From: an uncultured Ulvibacter sp. | GTDB taxonomy: Bacteria > Bacteroidota > Bacteroidia > Flavobacteriales > Flavobacteriaceae | Assembly (NCBI GenBank): GCA_943789105.1 | Contig: CALSSW010000002.1 | Coordinates: forward strand, 164,950 to 228,949 | Reading direction: 5' to 3' | DNA: 64,000 nt | Shown: positions 7,935 through 16,900 of the stretch, one piece after another | Layout: every line of letters starts with the position of its first letter | Position numbering within the stretch: the first letter of the stretch is position 1 | Translations under genes and position numbers: made by a program | The notes under the pieces: generated by a model | The model's input: only the letters and a program-made list of their open reading frames with translations | Told to the model about the DNA's origin: nothing | Databases searched by the model: none

Positions 7935-9527
7935 ATGAAACATCTCTTGTGTTGTATTGTTTTTCTATTTTGCGCTGTTGGTAATAGCCAAGACTCTTTG
8001 GCCTACCATCAAAACAAGCGGCAAGACCCTGTTCTTAAATTAACCCAAACCCAAGATTCTTTATACCCTAGCAACGCACAAGCTAAAGCCACTACACAGG
8101 CCAAGGAGGGGGCTATACACTCTTTGGACATAAACCCTTTGGAGGCTTTGCTAGATAGTACAAAAATTAAACTTCAAGACATGGCCCTGGCAAGGCGCTA
8201 TGACAGTCTTTGGCTTGACGAGCTTTATAGCAACGACATGTTTGAGCAAATTTATGGCAGTATCACCACCATGACCTATGAGCACGTAGAGTATGTTGAG
8301 CTTCCAACAGACACCCTAAAAGCTCGCCTTGCTGAAATTAACAGCAGAACACCTTTTAATGTTGAGTATAATCCAGCGCTAGAGAGTGTAATTAAAAACT
8401 ACCTTAAAAATCGGCGATCAACCATGGGCCGCCTCATGGCGCTGAGCGACTATTATTTTCCAATGTTTGAGCAGGCTTTAGACAGCTATAATATACCTCT
8501 GGAGCTTAAGTATCTTGCAATTGTAGAGTCTGCCTTGCGCCCAACAGCAACCTCTAGAGTAGGCGCCACAGGGCTTTGGCAGTTTATGTTTAGCACAGGT
8601 AAAATGTTTGGGCTGAACGTTAACAGCTATGTTGATGACAGAAGCGACCCACTAAAAGCAACCCAGGCTGCTTGTAAATACCTGCAGGCACTGCACAAAC
8701 GCCTTGGTGATTGGGATTTGGCGCTGGCTGCATATAATTCTGGACCAGGGAATGTTTCTAAGGCCATTAGAAGATCTGGTGGCCTAATAAATTATTGGAA
8801 CATTCGCCAACATCTTCCGCGCGAAACCGCAGGCTACGTCCCGGCTTTTTTAGCAACGATGTATATTTTTGAGTACTCAAAACAGCACGGATTTAAAAGT
8901 GATGGGCCAAAAATACCCTATATAGCCACAGACACAATTCATATAAAAAAACAAATTGCCTTAGCCCATGTGGCAGACCTCACAGATATTAATCTTGCAG
9001 AAGTGGAGTTTTTAAATCCACAATATAAGCTAGGGATTATCCCTGTGGTAAAAAACCAGACATATACGCTCCGTTTACCTATAGATAAGGTTGGAGTTTT
9101 TGTGTCTAACCAAGACACCATATACGCATACGCACAGCAGGCATTTAATAAAAGAGAAAAACCCCTGCCTGAGCTAAATGATTTAGACAAAAAAATATAT
9201 TATAAGGTGAAAAGTGGAGATTATTTAGGAAAAATAGCCGCTAGATTTGGTGTGAAGGTAAGCCAGATAAAAAGGTGGAATAGCCTTAGAAATAATAATT
9301 TAAGAGCTGGAAAACGCCTGGTAATATTTCCGAGAAAAACACCAAGTGTTGTTCAAAAAAAACAATCCAGCAAGGAGCTAAACGCCAAAACATACACGGT
9401 AAAAAAAGGTGATTCTCTTTGGAGTATAGCACAACTATATCCTGGAGTTAGTGTGGCAGATATTAAAAAGAAAAACAATCTTAAAAGCGTCAAATTAAGC
9501 CCAGGTATGAAGCTTACAATTTTATAG
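7935..9527 (+). CDS. Lytic transglycosylase with two LysM domains (MltD-like)
   Basis: I moved the start from the TTG of the ORF track to ATG 7935, which begins a clean signal peptide (MKHLLCCIVFLFCAVGNSQ) and gives 530 aa. A goose-lysozyme/SLT domain follows: IVESALRPTATSRVGATGLWQFM supplies the catalytic Glu, and LAAYNSGPGNVSKAI and AGYVPAFLATMYI follow. Two C-terminal LysM repeats (YYKVKSGDYLGKIAARFGV and YTVKKGDSLWSIAQLYPGV) bind peptidoglycan. It should cleave glycan strands by transglycosylation in the periplasm. The gene is 20 bp ahead of the DUF4837 lipoprotein gene, so an operon is likely. Confidence 0.93.
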   Translation: MKHLLCCIVFLFCAVGNSQDSLAYHQNKRQDPVLKLTQTQDSLYPSNAQAKATTQAKEGAIHSLDINPLEALLDSTKIKLQDMALARRYDSLWLDELYSNDMFEQIYGSITTMTYEHVEYVELPTDTLKARLAEINSRTPFNVEYNPALESVIKNYLKNRRSTMGRLMALSDYYFPMFEQALDSYNIPLELKYLAIVESALRPTATSRVGATGLWQFMFSTGKMFGLNVNSYVDDRSDPLKATQAACKYLQALHKRLGDWDLALAAYNSGPGNVSKAIRRSGGLINYWNIRQHLPRETAGYVPAFLATMYIFEYSKQHGFKSDGPKIPYIATDTIHIKKQIALAHVADLTDINLAEVEFLNPQYKLGIIPVVKNQTYTLRLPIDKVGVFVSNQDTIYAYAQQAFNKREKPLPELNDLDKKIYYKVKSGDYLGKIAARFGVKVSQIKRWNSLRNNNLRAGKRLVIFPRKTPSVVQKKQSSKELNAKTYTVKKGDSLWSIAQLYPGVSVADIKKKNNLKSVKLSPGMKLTIL

Positions 9528-9547
9528 TAACAAGTTAATTCTTTTGT

Positions 9548-10522
9548 ATGAAACCCATCTATATTTTATTTATCTCGTTTATTACTTTAGCTGCTTGCGG
9601 GGATACAACAACCGCTACTATAAAGTACAAACAACCCTCTGTGGGCAAGATTAACACCTTGCAAGTAGTCACGCCCAACACCCTTTGGGAAGCCGCTGTT
9701 GGTGACCAGATACTTGCTAGTTTTGCTTCCCCAACACCAGGGCTGCCTCAAGACGAGCCCCTATTTTCTATAAGCCAATTACCGCCAGAGGCTTTTAGCG
9801 GCTTTGTAAAAACAGCTCGATTGTTTTTGCATGTTTCTATTGGAGAAAAAGACACCCTAGTGATTAGAAAAAACCCATATGCAAAACCTCAAACAGGTGT
9901 TTTTATAACAGCACTCACTCAAGAGAAGTTGGTTGGTATAATTAAGAAAAACACCCCTAAAATTATTAAGGAGTTTAAGCGTTCAGAAATTAAAGAAAGG
10001 CAAAGACGCACTAAAAAATCAAAACTAAGGCTAGATTCCTTACCTTCTGCTTTCGGTCTAACTCTTGAGATACCCTCTGCCTATCATATTGCCAAATCTG
10101 AGGCAGATTTTTATTGGATACGTAAAGCCCTCAAATCTGGACACACTAATATTATAATCTATCAAGTTCCCTTAAATACAATTTTACAAGACAGCACGGC
10201 TCTTAGGGCAATAATTAAAATGAGAGACGCTATTGGTATTAAGCAATTGCCAGTTGAGGATGGTGATAAATTTATTACAGAAGAAGCCTACCCTCCTTAT
10301 ATTCTAGAAACAACCATCAACAATAAATTTGCTTTTGAAACCAAAGGAACCTGGGAAATAAAAAACCAATGGATGGCAGGCCCTTTTGTTAATTATGCTG
10401 TAAGGGATACAGCAAATAAAAGGTATCTTATACTAGAGGGGTTTACCTATGCGCCGTCAAGCTCAAAAAGAGATTTGCAACTAGAGCTTGAATCTATTTT
10501 AAAATCTGTAAAGATAAAATAG
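9548..10522 (+). CDS. DUF4837 family lipoprotein
   Basis: This 324-aa protein has an N-terminal lipoprotein signal ending LAAC (about residues 14-17), so it is probably anchored in the envelope. Two similar halves each contain a tryptophan-rich start (VTPNTLWEAAVG and the later FYWIRKALKSG) and a basic linker with KERQRRTKKSK. This matches the DUF4837 family of Bacteroidota, whose function is unknown. It lies 20 bp after the LysM transglycosylase, which hints at a cell-wall or envelope role, but that is inference only. Confidence 0.85.
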   Translation: MKPIYILFISFITLAACGDTTTATIKYKQPSVGKINTLQVVTPNTLWEAAVGDQILASFASPTPGLPQDEPLFSISQLPPEAFSGFVKTARLFLHVSIGEKDTLVIRKNPYAKPQTGVFITALTQEKLVGIIKKNTPKIIKEFKRSEIKERQRRTKKSKLRLDSLPSAFGLTLEIPSAYHIAKSEADFYWIRKALKSGHTNIIIYQVPLNTILQDSTALRAIIKMRDAIGIKQLPVEDGDKFITEEAYPPYILETTINNKFAFETKGTWEIKNQWMAGPFVNYAVRDTANKRYLILEGFTYAPSSSKRDLQLELESILKSVKIK

Positions 10523-10576
10523 ATATTCCTCCCTGCTAATTCTAAGACAAATAAACACATAAAACCTCTGCCAGCT

Positions 10577-10933
10577 ATGCAAAAAATATATCACCTTTCT
10601 ACCTGCGACACCTGTAAGAGAATTATCAAAGAACTTGAGCCCTCTAACACGTTTGTTTTTCAAGATATTAAAGAGCAGCATTTAAATATAAAACAATTGG
10701 AGACACTTAGGGAACTTTCAGGGAGCTACCAAGCTTTGTTTAGTAAACGCGCTAGACTTTACAATGAGAGAGCCCTTAAAGAGCAAACCCTTAGTGAAGA
10801 AAACTACAAGAGTTTGATTTTAGAGCACTACACTTTTTTAAAGCGCCCGGTTGTTGTAAATAGTGGGCAAATTTTTATTGGCAACAGCAAAAAAGTAGTT
10901 GCCCAGGCCAAGGCTTCACTTCAAAATAAATGA
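10577..10933 (+). CDS. ArsC/Spx-family thioredoxin-fold protein
   Basis: This 118-aa protein has CDTCKR near its N-terminus (about residues 10-15), a redox CxxC at the position of the ArsC/Spx nucleophile, and LKRPVVVNSGQIFIGN near the C-terminus, the conserved Arg-Pro region of the family. It is a small cytoplasmic thiol protein. True arsenate reductase activity is not shown: there are no arsenic-resistance neighbours, and many such proteins in Bacteroidota are only named by homology. It follows the DUF4837 gene by 54 bp and is convergent with the thioesterase gene. Confidence 0.85.
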   Translation: MQKIYHLSTCDTCKRIIKELEPSNTFVFQDIKEQHLNIKQLETLRELSGSYQALFSKRARLYNERALKEQTLSEENYKSLILEHYTFLKRPVVVNSGQIFIGNSKKVVAQAKASLQNK

Positions 10934-10972
10934 TGAGCCCTAGGCTACTTACCATTATTGCAGCCTTGTGAG

Positions 10973-11449
10973 CTACTTTAAATCTTTAGGAATTTGCCCA
11001 TGCTTGCGGGTATGTTCTTTTGTAATAATGTAAAAGTCTGCAGTTTTTTCTAGCCCGCTAATACTATTAAAAAGGCTCTCAGGGAGGCTTCTTAGTTTGC
11101 GTTTGGCTAGATCTATCCATCCGCCCATCATCTCACAGCGTGCTATGTTTTTCCCTGCGTGGTCAAAGAAATTATGCTCAAATGAAAAATACATGCCATC
11201 TTTGCTAATCCCTTTAAGAGCTAAACTTACCGTGATTGGTTTTCCTGGAAACACCTCTTTAAAATAAAACATATGCTCGTAAAACACAACAGGACCTATG
11301 TTGTTGGCCGCCATATTGGCTTGCCCAAACCCATTTTCAAGCATATAGCTCAGGCGTGTGTGGCTCATGAAATTTATATAGGCGCTATTGGCCAAGTGCC
11401 TGTTTGCATCAATATCATTCCACCTAATTTCAAATTCTTTTAAATACAT
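10973..11449 (-). CDS. Acyl-CoA thioesterase, hot-dog fold (4HBT family)
   Basis: This 158-aa protein has the 4HBT/YbgC-type start EIRWNDIDANRHLANSAYINFMSHTR, where the Asp of WNDID and the following His are the usual active-site positions. It should hydrolyse an acyl-CoA thioester in the cytoplasm; the chain length is unknown. It is read from the minus strand, 31 bp downstream of the alpha/beta hydrolase gene, so the two may share a transcript. Confidence 0.85.
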   Translation of the reverse strand: MYLKEFEIRWNDIDANRHLANSAYINFMSHTRLSYMLENGFGQANMAANNIGPVVFYEHMFYFKEVFPGKPITVSLALKGISKDGMYFSFEHNFFDHAGKNIARCEMMGGWIDLAKRKLRSLPESLFNSISGLEKTADFYIITKEHTRKHGQIPKDLK

Positions 11450-11480
11450 GCTGTTGTTGTGTGGTTACTGTTTTGTTTTG

Positions 11481-12317
11481 CTAGCGTTCAATAAAAGCTG
11501 CTACTTTAGTATAAACTTCTTCTGCCTTTAAATCATGCTTTAGCCCGTTGGTAATATATGAGTTTATTTTTGGATGCTTTTTAAGAGCTTTTTCAATGGG
11601 CTCAAAGGGGGTTACTGGATCGTTTTTATCATGAATAACCAGCACAGGCTGTGTTACTTTTTTGAAAAAAGACATTAATTTAACTTCCTGATGAGGTGTT
11701 TTAAAAATAGTATTTACCTTTTTACTTAAATTGGCCACAGAACGATTGGAGAGCCCAAGAATTTCTTTAAAATAAGTAAATACAGCATCCATTCCGGAGG
11801 CCGCCCCCATGACTATAAACTTATTGACATCAACATCGGGACGTATCCCGTAGCAATACCCCATAGCGGTATTGCTAAGAGAGTGACCAATTACAGTGTC
11901 TATAGGCCCAATGTGCTCCAAAGAAGCCTCAATAGCCTGTCTAAACACCTCTAAATTAAGTTTATCTCCTTTTGACATGCCGTGCCCCGGGGCATCAAGT
12001 GCATATATGGTATATTTTTCTTTTTCAAGCAAATTATAGTAGGGTAACCAGCGCTGGGAGTTGCTTTCCCAGCCGTGTAAGAAAAGAATATTTTTTGGGC
12101 CACTGCCCCATTTGTGTAGTACCGCAGAATTTTTTTCAAGTAAAAGTGTGTGTTGTATTGCCTTTTCAAAAAATGCTTTTCCTTTTTCTGAAATACCAGC
12201 TCTGCGGACCTTGCACAACAAATTAAAAGCAAAACGTGCACCCCATATAGGAGCGATAATGGCCGCAGCGTTTAAAAATAAGCCTATTGATTTAGTGATA
12301 ACTTGTTTCATATACAT
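11481..12317 (-). CDS. Alpha/beta-fold hydrolase
   Basis: This 278-aa protein has an oxyanion-hole region ILFLHGWESNSQRW, a nucleophile elbow IGHSLSNTAMG (Ser in GHSLS), an acid in VIHDKNDPVTP and a late His in GLKHDLKAEE, a complete Ser-Asp-His set for the family. The N-terminus MKQVITKSIGLFLNAAAIIAPIWGARFAF is hydrophobic and could be a membrane anchor or signal. A start at the second Met (12311) is equally possible. The substrate is unknown. It probably forms an operon with the thioesterase gene. Confidence 0.85.
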   Translation of the reverse strand: MYMKQVITKSIGLFLNAAAIIAPIWGARFAFNLLCKVRRAGISEKGKAFFEKAIQHTLLLEKNSAVLHKWGSGPKNILFLHGWESNSQRWLPYYNLLEKEKYTIYALDAPGHGMSKGDKLNLEVFRQAIEASLEHIGPIDTVIGHSLSNTAMGYCYGIRPDVDVNKFIVMGAASGMDAVFTYFKEILGLSNRSVANLSKKVNTIFKTPHQEVKLMSFFKKVTQPVLVIHDKNDPVTPFEPIEKALKKHPKINSYITNGLKHDLKAEEVYTKVAAFIER

Positions 12318-12374
12318 AAAAAGAGAAAACGCGTGATTGGGCCGTTAATTTAACCTGTAGGTTTTTTCCAGCCG

Positions 12375-12382
12375 CAAAGATA
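12375..12382 (-). promoter_or_regulatory. Predicted -7 element for the hydrolase-thioesterase pair
   Basis: CAAAGATA on the plus strand is TATCTTTG on the minus strand, a perfect -7 element 57 bp before the hydrolase start. No TTG lies at a 19-nt spacing. Confidence 0.4.
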
Positions 12383-12457
12383 CCAATAGCCTTTCTTATA
12401 ACCGGGAATTACTTTCAATGTATTGTGTTGTGCCCTTAAGATGTGTTAAAAGTTTAG

Positions 12458-12465
12458 TAGTTTTG
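12458..12465 (+). promoter_or_regulatory. Possible -7 element for the YheT-like gene
   Basis: TAGTTTTG fits TAnnTTTG, 38 bp before ATG 12504. The -33 position reads TTA rather than TTG, so support is modest. Confidence 0.3.
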
Positions 12466-12503
12466 AGCCTCACCTAAAACCCCTGTCTAGGGATATTGTT
12501 TCT

Positions 12504-13475
12504 ATGCCAATTATAAGATCTGGGTATAAAGCCAAAGGCCTGTTTAAAAGCGGGCATTTTTCTACTATTTATTCTGCCAAATTAAGACCCATTCCTAGGG
12601 TAGCTCAAGTAAGAAAGCGGCTTGAGCTTACCGATGGAGATTTTGTGGATATAGATTGGAGCTATCACGACTCAAAAAGAGCTAAAAGCAATAAAGTAGC
12701 CATACTACTCCATGGCCTTGAGGGAGACGCCCAAAGAGTGTATATGCAAGGGCAAGCCAAGGCTCTTGTTGAAGATGGCTGGGACGTCGCCGCCATGAAC
12801 CATAGAGGATGCAGCGGCGAGGAAAACCGTTTGTACTTGTCTTACAACAGTGGGCGCACCCAAGATTTATCTGAACTGGTAGACCACATACTTACTCAAG
12901 AGCAGTACTCAAAAGTTGCGCTTATAGGTTTTAGTATGGGAGGAAATCTATTGTTAAAATACCTTGGAGAACCCAGAGAGATTACACATAAAATTGTTGC
13001 AGGAATTGCCATCTCTGCTCCTATTGACTTGCCATCTTCCCTAGACTTTTTAATGAAAAAACGCAACAAACCATACACCCTTGTTTTTTTGAAAGATTTG
13101 CGCAATAAGTACAAGAGAAAAATGAAGTTATTTCCTGGGGTGATGACTAAAGAAAAACTCAGCCAAATAAAAACGCTACTTGATTTTGACAATATATACA
13201 CCGCTCCAGCGCATGGATTTAAAAGTGCAGCAGAATACTACCAAAAAAGCAGCGCCTTGCAATTCTTACCCAACATCAAAACGCCTGTTCTTATATTAAG
13301 CGCTGCAAACGACAGTTTCTTGGCCCCTACGTGTTATCCTTTTGATGTTGCAAAACACCATAAAAATATTTACCTTGAAGTTCCAAACACCGGAGGACAT
13401 GTTGGGTTTCATGTAACAAATACAGAGTATTACTCTGAGCTTCGGGTCTTAGATTTTTTAAATTCTATACAATGA
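12504..13475 (+). CDS. YheT-family alpha/beta hydrolase
   Basis: This 323-aa protein resembles the YheT/EMB8 group. FKSGHFSTIY opens it, LLHGLEGDAQRVYMQG gives the oxyanion loop, AMNHRGCSGEEN follows, and the nucleophile is GFSMGGNLLLKYLGE. The acid and base are in ILSAANDSFLAP and GGHVGFH. It is cytoplasmic, of unknown substrate; carboxylesterase activity is usual for the family. It overlaps the next gene by 4 bp (stop and start share ATGA), indicating translational coupling. Confidence 0.88.
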   Translation: MPIIRSGYKAKGLFKSGHFSTIYSAKLRPIPRVAQVRKRLELTDGDFVDIDWSYHDSKRAKSNKVAILLHGLEGDAQRVYMQGQAKALVEDGWDVAAMNHRGCSGEENRLYLSYNSGRTQDLSELVDHILTQEQYSKVALIGFSMGGNLLLKYLGEPREITHKIVAGIAISAPIDLPSSLDFLMKKRNKPYTLVFLKDLRNKYKRKMKLFPGVMTKEKLSQIKTLLDFDNIYTAPAHGFKSAAEYYQKSSALQFLPNIKTPVLILSAANDSFLAPTCYPFDVAKHHKNIYLEVPNTGGHVGFHVTNTEYYSELRVLDFLNSIQ

Positions 13476-13864
13476 TAGCAAACCAATATACAGATCAAAA
13501 CCAGTTATACATGGCCCTTGGTTACTGCGCTTTTATGTTACTTCTTGGGTGGTTGCTTAAAAAATTTCCGCCTAAAAAAATAAATCATTTATACGGCTAT
13601 AGAACCCAAAGGTCAATGAAAAACCAAGCAACTTGGGAGGTAGCTAACACGTATTCCTCCTTAGTTTTCTTTAAAGTCTCTTTGTATAGTTTTTTTATTC
13701 CTGTGGGTCTTTACTTTTTGTATCCACAACTAAACGTATTGATTACCATTGTTACAAATACACTATTATTACTTTGTGTGATTTATGCCACAGAAAAACA
13801 GTTAAAGACCCGTTTTGACACACAAGGAAATCCCTTAGACCAGACACACCAAACAAAGCACTGA
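13472..13864 (+). CDS. SdpI-like small membrane protein
   Basis: This 130-aa protein has three hydrophobic segments (about 10-27, 55-75 and 83-100). Between the first and second lies KKINHLYGYRTQRSMKNQATWEVAN, the signature of the C-terminal half of SdpI, the Bacillus immunity protein. In this short form the role is unknown, and no toxin gene is nearby. Its ATG overlaps the end of the YheT-like gene. Confidence 0.8.
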   Translation: MIANQYTDQNQLYMALGYCAFMLLLGWLLKKFPPKKINHLYGYRTQRSMKNQATWEVANTYSSLVFFKVSLYSFFIPVGLYFLYPQLNVLITIVTNTLLLLCVIYATEKQLKTRFDTQGNPLDQTHQTKH

Positions 13865-13873
13865 TGATTTGTG

Positions 13874-13881
13874 TACCTTTG
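13874..13881 (+). promoter_or_regulatory. Predicted -7 element for yicC-gmk-nadD
   Basis: TACCTTTG matches TAnnTTTG, 31 bp before ATG 13913. The -33 element is not recognisable. Confidence 0.4.
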
Positions 13882-13912
13882 ATGTCACATTAAAACAATA
13901 TATACACAACCC

Positions 13913-14770
13913 ATGATTCAATCCATGACCGGGTACGGCAAACACGTGATACAGTTGCCAACCAAAAAAATAACCGTAGAAATTAAATCTCTTAACAGTA
14001 AAAGTTTAGATTTAAACACCCGGGTTCCTTCTGCCTACAGACAAAAAGAACTAAACATTCGTAAATTGTTAGCATCAGCACTCACGCGCGGAAAAATAGA
14101 TCTGAACCTGTTTGTAGAATCTACAGGAGAACAAACAGCCACCAAGATCAATGAAACAACCCTAAGGCAATACATGGGGCAACTCTCTGAAGTTGTTGCT
14201 GCAGATCAAATAGAGCTTTTAAAAATGGCCGTTAAAATGCCAGATGCCTTCAAAACAGAACGCGAGGAGGTTGACGAAGATGAGTTTTCTGAAATTTTAA
14301 AGGCTGTCACTCAGGCCTTAGTTGAAATAAACATTTATAGAACAGACGAAGGTGAGGTTTTAAAAAATGATTTCTTACAACGCATTGCTATTATTGGTAA
14401 GCATCTAGAAGAGGTTCTTGCAATAGATAGCCAGCGCATAGACGGAGTTAAACAACGCCTGCGTAGCGCAGTAAACGACCTTAAAGAAAAGGTTGATGAA
14501 AACCGCTTTGAACAAGAGTTGATATACTACCTAGAAAAATACGATATCACAGAAGAGAAAGTGCGTCTAGAAAATCATTTAAGTTATTTTAAAGAAGCCG
14601 TTCACAGCGATGATAGTAATGGAAAAAAACTAGGTTTTATTACTCAAGAGATTGGTCGTGAAATTAACACAATTGGGAGTAAAAGTAATTTTGCGCCAAT
14701 GCAACAATTGGTGGTACAGATGAAAGATGAGTTGGAGAAAATAAAAGAACAAGCTTTAAACGTATTATAA
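13913..14770 (+). CDS. YicC/YloC-family endoribonuclease
   Basis: This 285-aa protein starts MIQSMTGYGKH, the hallmark of YicC, followed by VEIKSLNSKSLDLNTRVP. It ends in the DUF1732 half with NHLSYFKEAV, GKKLGFITQEIGREINTIGSKS and MKDELEKIKEQALNVL. YicC-family proteins are metal-dependent endoribonucleases that can act on small RNAs. The stop overlaps the gmk ATG by one base (TAATG), so the yicC-gmk-nadD run is almost certainly one operon. Confidence 0.93.
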   Translation: MIQSMTGYGKHVIQLPTKKITVEIKSLNSKSLDLNTRVPSAYRQKELNIRKLLASALTRGKIDLNLFVESTGEQTATKINETTLRQYMGQLSEVVAADQIELLKMAVKMPDAFKTEREEVDEDEFSEILKAVTQALVEINIYRTDEGEVLKNDFLQRIAIIGKHLEEVLAIDSQRIDGVKQRLRSAVNDLKEKVDENRFEQELIYYLEKYDITEEKVRLENHLSYFKEAVHSDDSNGKKLGFITQEIGREINTIGSKSNFAPMQQLVVQMKDELEKIKEQALNVL

Positions 14771-15399
14771 TGGCTACAGGAGGAAAATTAATTGTTTTTT
14801 CTGCGCCCTCTGGAAGCGGAAAAACAACTATTGTACAACATTTGCTGAAACAAGAGAGCCTGAATTTAGAGTTCTCTGTATCTGCGACCTCTCGGGAGGC
14901 TCGCGGAGAAGAACAACACGGCAAAGAATATTATTTTTTAAGTCTTTCGGATTTTAAATCTCACATGAAGCAAGATGATTTTTTAGAGTGGGAAGAAGTG
15001 TACCGCGACAACTTTTACGGGACACTTAATAGTGAGATAGAGCGTATTTGGGCCATGGGTAAGAACGTTATTTTTGATATTGATGTAGTTGGTGGGCTAA
15101 GAATTAAAAGAAAGTTTCCGGAAAGAACCTTGGCTGTTTTTGTGAAGCCTCCAAGTGTTGAGGAACTGAAAATAAGGCTTAAAAACCGAAAAACAGAAAG
15201 TGACGAAAAAATAAATATGCGCATTGCCAAAGCCTCTGTAGAGATGGCAACCGCCCCTAGGTTTGATCATACTATTTTAAATGACACCCTAGAATACGCT
15301 TTGCAAGAAGCAACCAAGTTGGTGGCAAGCCATATTGCTAAACCTTTTTTAAACGCAGCGTCTCTAGATAGTCCTCACTCTATTTTAGAAGAAGAATAA
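14770..15399 (+). CDS. gmk: Guanylate kinase
   Basis: This 209-aa protein has Walker A VFSAPSGSGKTTIVQHL (about 9-25), the GMP-binding segment VSATSREARGEEQHGKEYYFLS and the lid region RLKNRKTESDEKINMRI. It phosphorylates GMP to GDP with ATP in the cytoplasm. It shares one base with yicC and abuts nadD with no gap, so the three are co-transcribed. Length is slightly above the family core because of a short C-terminal extension (AASLDSPHSILEEE). Confidence 0.96.
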   Translation: MATGGKLIVFSAPSGSGKTTIVQHLLKQESLNLEFSVSATSREARGEEQHGKEYYFLSLSDFKSHMKQDDFLEWEEVYRDNFYGTLNSEIERIWAMGKNVIFDIDVVGGLRIKRKFPERTLAVFVKPPSVEELKIRLKNRKTESDEKINMRIAKASVEMATAPRFDHTILNDTLEYALQEATKLVASHIAKPFLNAASLDSPHSILEEE

Positions 15400-15990
15400 A
15401 TGACTGGTTCAAAAAAAATAGGCCTCTATTTTGGCACTTTTAATCCTATTCATGTAGGTCATTTGGCCATTGCCAACCACATGGTAGAGTTTAGTGACTT
15501 AGATCAGGTATGGATGGTGGTAACACCTCATAACCCCCACAAAAAGAAAAGCTCTTTACTAGACAATAATCACCGCCTAACCATGGTTGATATTGCCTTA
15601 GAGGAGTACCCAAAAATTAAGTCAAGCACTATTGAGTTTGATTTGCCTCAACCCAATTACACAGTCAACACCTTGGCTTTTTTAGAAGAAAAATACCCTC
15701 GCCAAAATTTTTGTTTAATCATGGGCGAGGACAATCTCAAGAGTTTCCATAAGTGGAAAAACTATGAGGTTATACTTTCTAGATACGAGCTGTTTGTTTA
15801 TCCTAGATTGAGCCCTAACAAAGCAGCCGCTTTGTTAGATAACCACCCAAATATTACTAAGGTATCGGCCCCGATCATGGAGATTTCTTCTACCGCTATT
15901 AGAAATGGAGTTAAAAATCAAAAAAACATTCGCCCTCTGTTGCCCCAAAATGTATGGCAGTATTTGGATGAAATGAACTTTTATAAATAA
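15400..15990 (+). CDS. nadD: Nicotinate-nucleotide adenylyltransferase
   Basis: This 196-aa protein has GLYFGTFNPIHVGHLAIA, whose HxGH nucleotidyltransferase motif is intact, TPHNPHKKKSSLLD for the mononucleotide, MGEDNLKSFHKW, and the C-terminal ISSTAIRNGVKN (SxTxxR motif). It adenylates nicotinate mononucleotide to deamido-NAD in NAD synthesis. Its ATG directly follows the gmk stop. It is the last gene of the yicC-gmk-nadD operon. Confidence 0.95.
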   Translation: MTGSKKIGLYFGTFNPIHVGHLAIANHMVEFSDLDQVWMVVTPHNPHKKKSSLLDNNHRLTMVDIALEEYPKIKSSTIEFDLPQPNYTVNTLAFLEEKYPRQNFCLIMGEDNLKSFHKWKNYEVILSRYELFVYPRLSPNKAAALLDNHPNITKVSAPIMEISSTAIRNGVKNQKNIRPLLPQNVWQYLDEMNFYK

Positions 15991-16036
15991 TCCTTGTAGC
16001 AATTTTTGGTTAAAAACACGTTAGTAATTTTGAGAA

Positions 16037-16789
16037 ATGAATTTTAAGTATCCGGGATTTTTTTTTATAGCGCTTATTTTCTGTGGGTGTACCTCAGAGA
16101 TATTTCAGCCCCAACCACGCTCTTTCTCTCAGGGAGATTTATCAAACTGCCTGTCAAGAGATTGCCCAAATATAGCTATTGATTATCTCTTTTATACTCC
16201 CCAGAACAATCGCGAATTACAATTAAACAAGGCTATAACTTCTTTTATTGCCGCGTCTCTGTACCTAGAAGACCCATCAAAAGAGCCGACGGCACTAACC
16301 ATAAATATTGCAGCGCAAGGGTTTGTGGATTCTTATTGGCGTGATCATGCAGAGTTTCCAGATTTGGCAGCAGAATATTTTGTTGAGGCCTCCGTAACCG
16401 AGACGCACAGAGATGAGATATTTTTATCCTTAGAATTTAAACTCTATAAATACACAGGTGGCGCACACGGCTATCGGGATGTTAGCTATATTAATTTTGA
16501 CAAGCAAACCGGTAAGGAGCTAACAAATCAAGCTCTTTTTAAGCATTATGATGCCCTTAGCGAGTTTGCTGAAATTGAGTTTAGAAAAGCATTTACTATT
16601 GCCCAGCAAAGCAGCATCAATGTTAATAACTTTTGGTTCAATGACAATACCTTTACGATGCCCTCTACCCTTGGATTTGTTCAAGACAGTCTGGTACTTC
16701 ACTACAATCAACACGAGATAGCAAGTTATAGAGATGCCCCTGTTATTGTAAGAATCCCCCTTGATCAGGTAAAAGCGTTTATGAAATAA
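16037..16789 (+). CDS. DUF3298 (RsiV/PdaC-like) lipoprotein
   Basis: This 250-aa protein begins MNFKYPGFFFIALIFCGC, a lipoprotein-type signal with Cys about 18, so it is likely anchored in the envelope. The C-terminal half contains YTGGAHGYRDVSYINFDKQTGKELT, the recognisable core of DUF3298. That domain occurs in the lysozyme-binding anti-sigma factor RsiV and beside deacetylase domains. No catalytic deacetylase domain is present. The function is unknown; lysozyme or peptidoglycan-fragment binding would be a guess from the family. A strong terminator follows the stop directly. Confidence 0.8.
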   Translation: MNFKYPGFFFIALIFCGCTSEIFQPQPRSFSQGDLSNCLSRDCPNIAIDYLFYTPQNNRELQLNKAITSFIAASLYLEDPSKEPTALTINIAAQGFVDSYWRDHAEFPDLAAEYFVEASVTETHRDEIFLSLEFKLYKYTGGAHGYRDVSYINFDKQTGKELTNQALFKHYDALSEFAEIEFRKAFTIAQQSSINVNNFWFNDNTFTMPSTLGFVQDSLVLHYNQHEIASYRDAPVIVRIPLDQVKAFMK

Positions 16790-16820
16790 AAAATCACCTC
16801 ATGGCGATGAGATGATTTTT
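16788..16820. terminator. Bidirectional hairpin terminator
   Basis: AAAAATCA-C-CTCAT is paired with ATGAG-A-TGATTTTT around a GGCG loop and sits between the convergent DUF3298 and beta-barrel genes. T-runs on both strands suit termination in both directions. Confidence 0.75.
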
Positions 16821-16829
16821 AGTGAAGTT

Positions 16830-16850
16830 GTTTGGCCAAGAAGGCCAAAC
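16830..16850. repeat. Second perfect hairpin in the convergent gap
   Basis: GTTTGGCC-AAGAA-GGCCAAAC, an 8-bp GC-rich stem, lies 10 bp from the terminator and has no T-run. It could help terminate or stabilise the 3' end of the minus-strand mRNA. Confidence 0.5.
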
Positions 16851-16900
16851 AGAACAATTAAAACACTTCAAAACAACAGTTTTTTCTATCTTGAAGTTCC

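Noticed and set aside
11951-12336. Several ORFs of 84-96 aa around the alpha/beta hydrolase gene
   Set aside because: They lie inside the hydrolase gene in other frames; the hydrolase has complete catalytic motifs.
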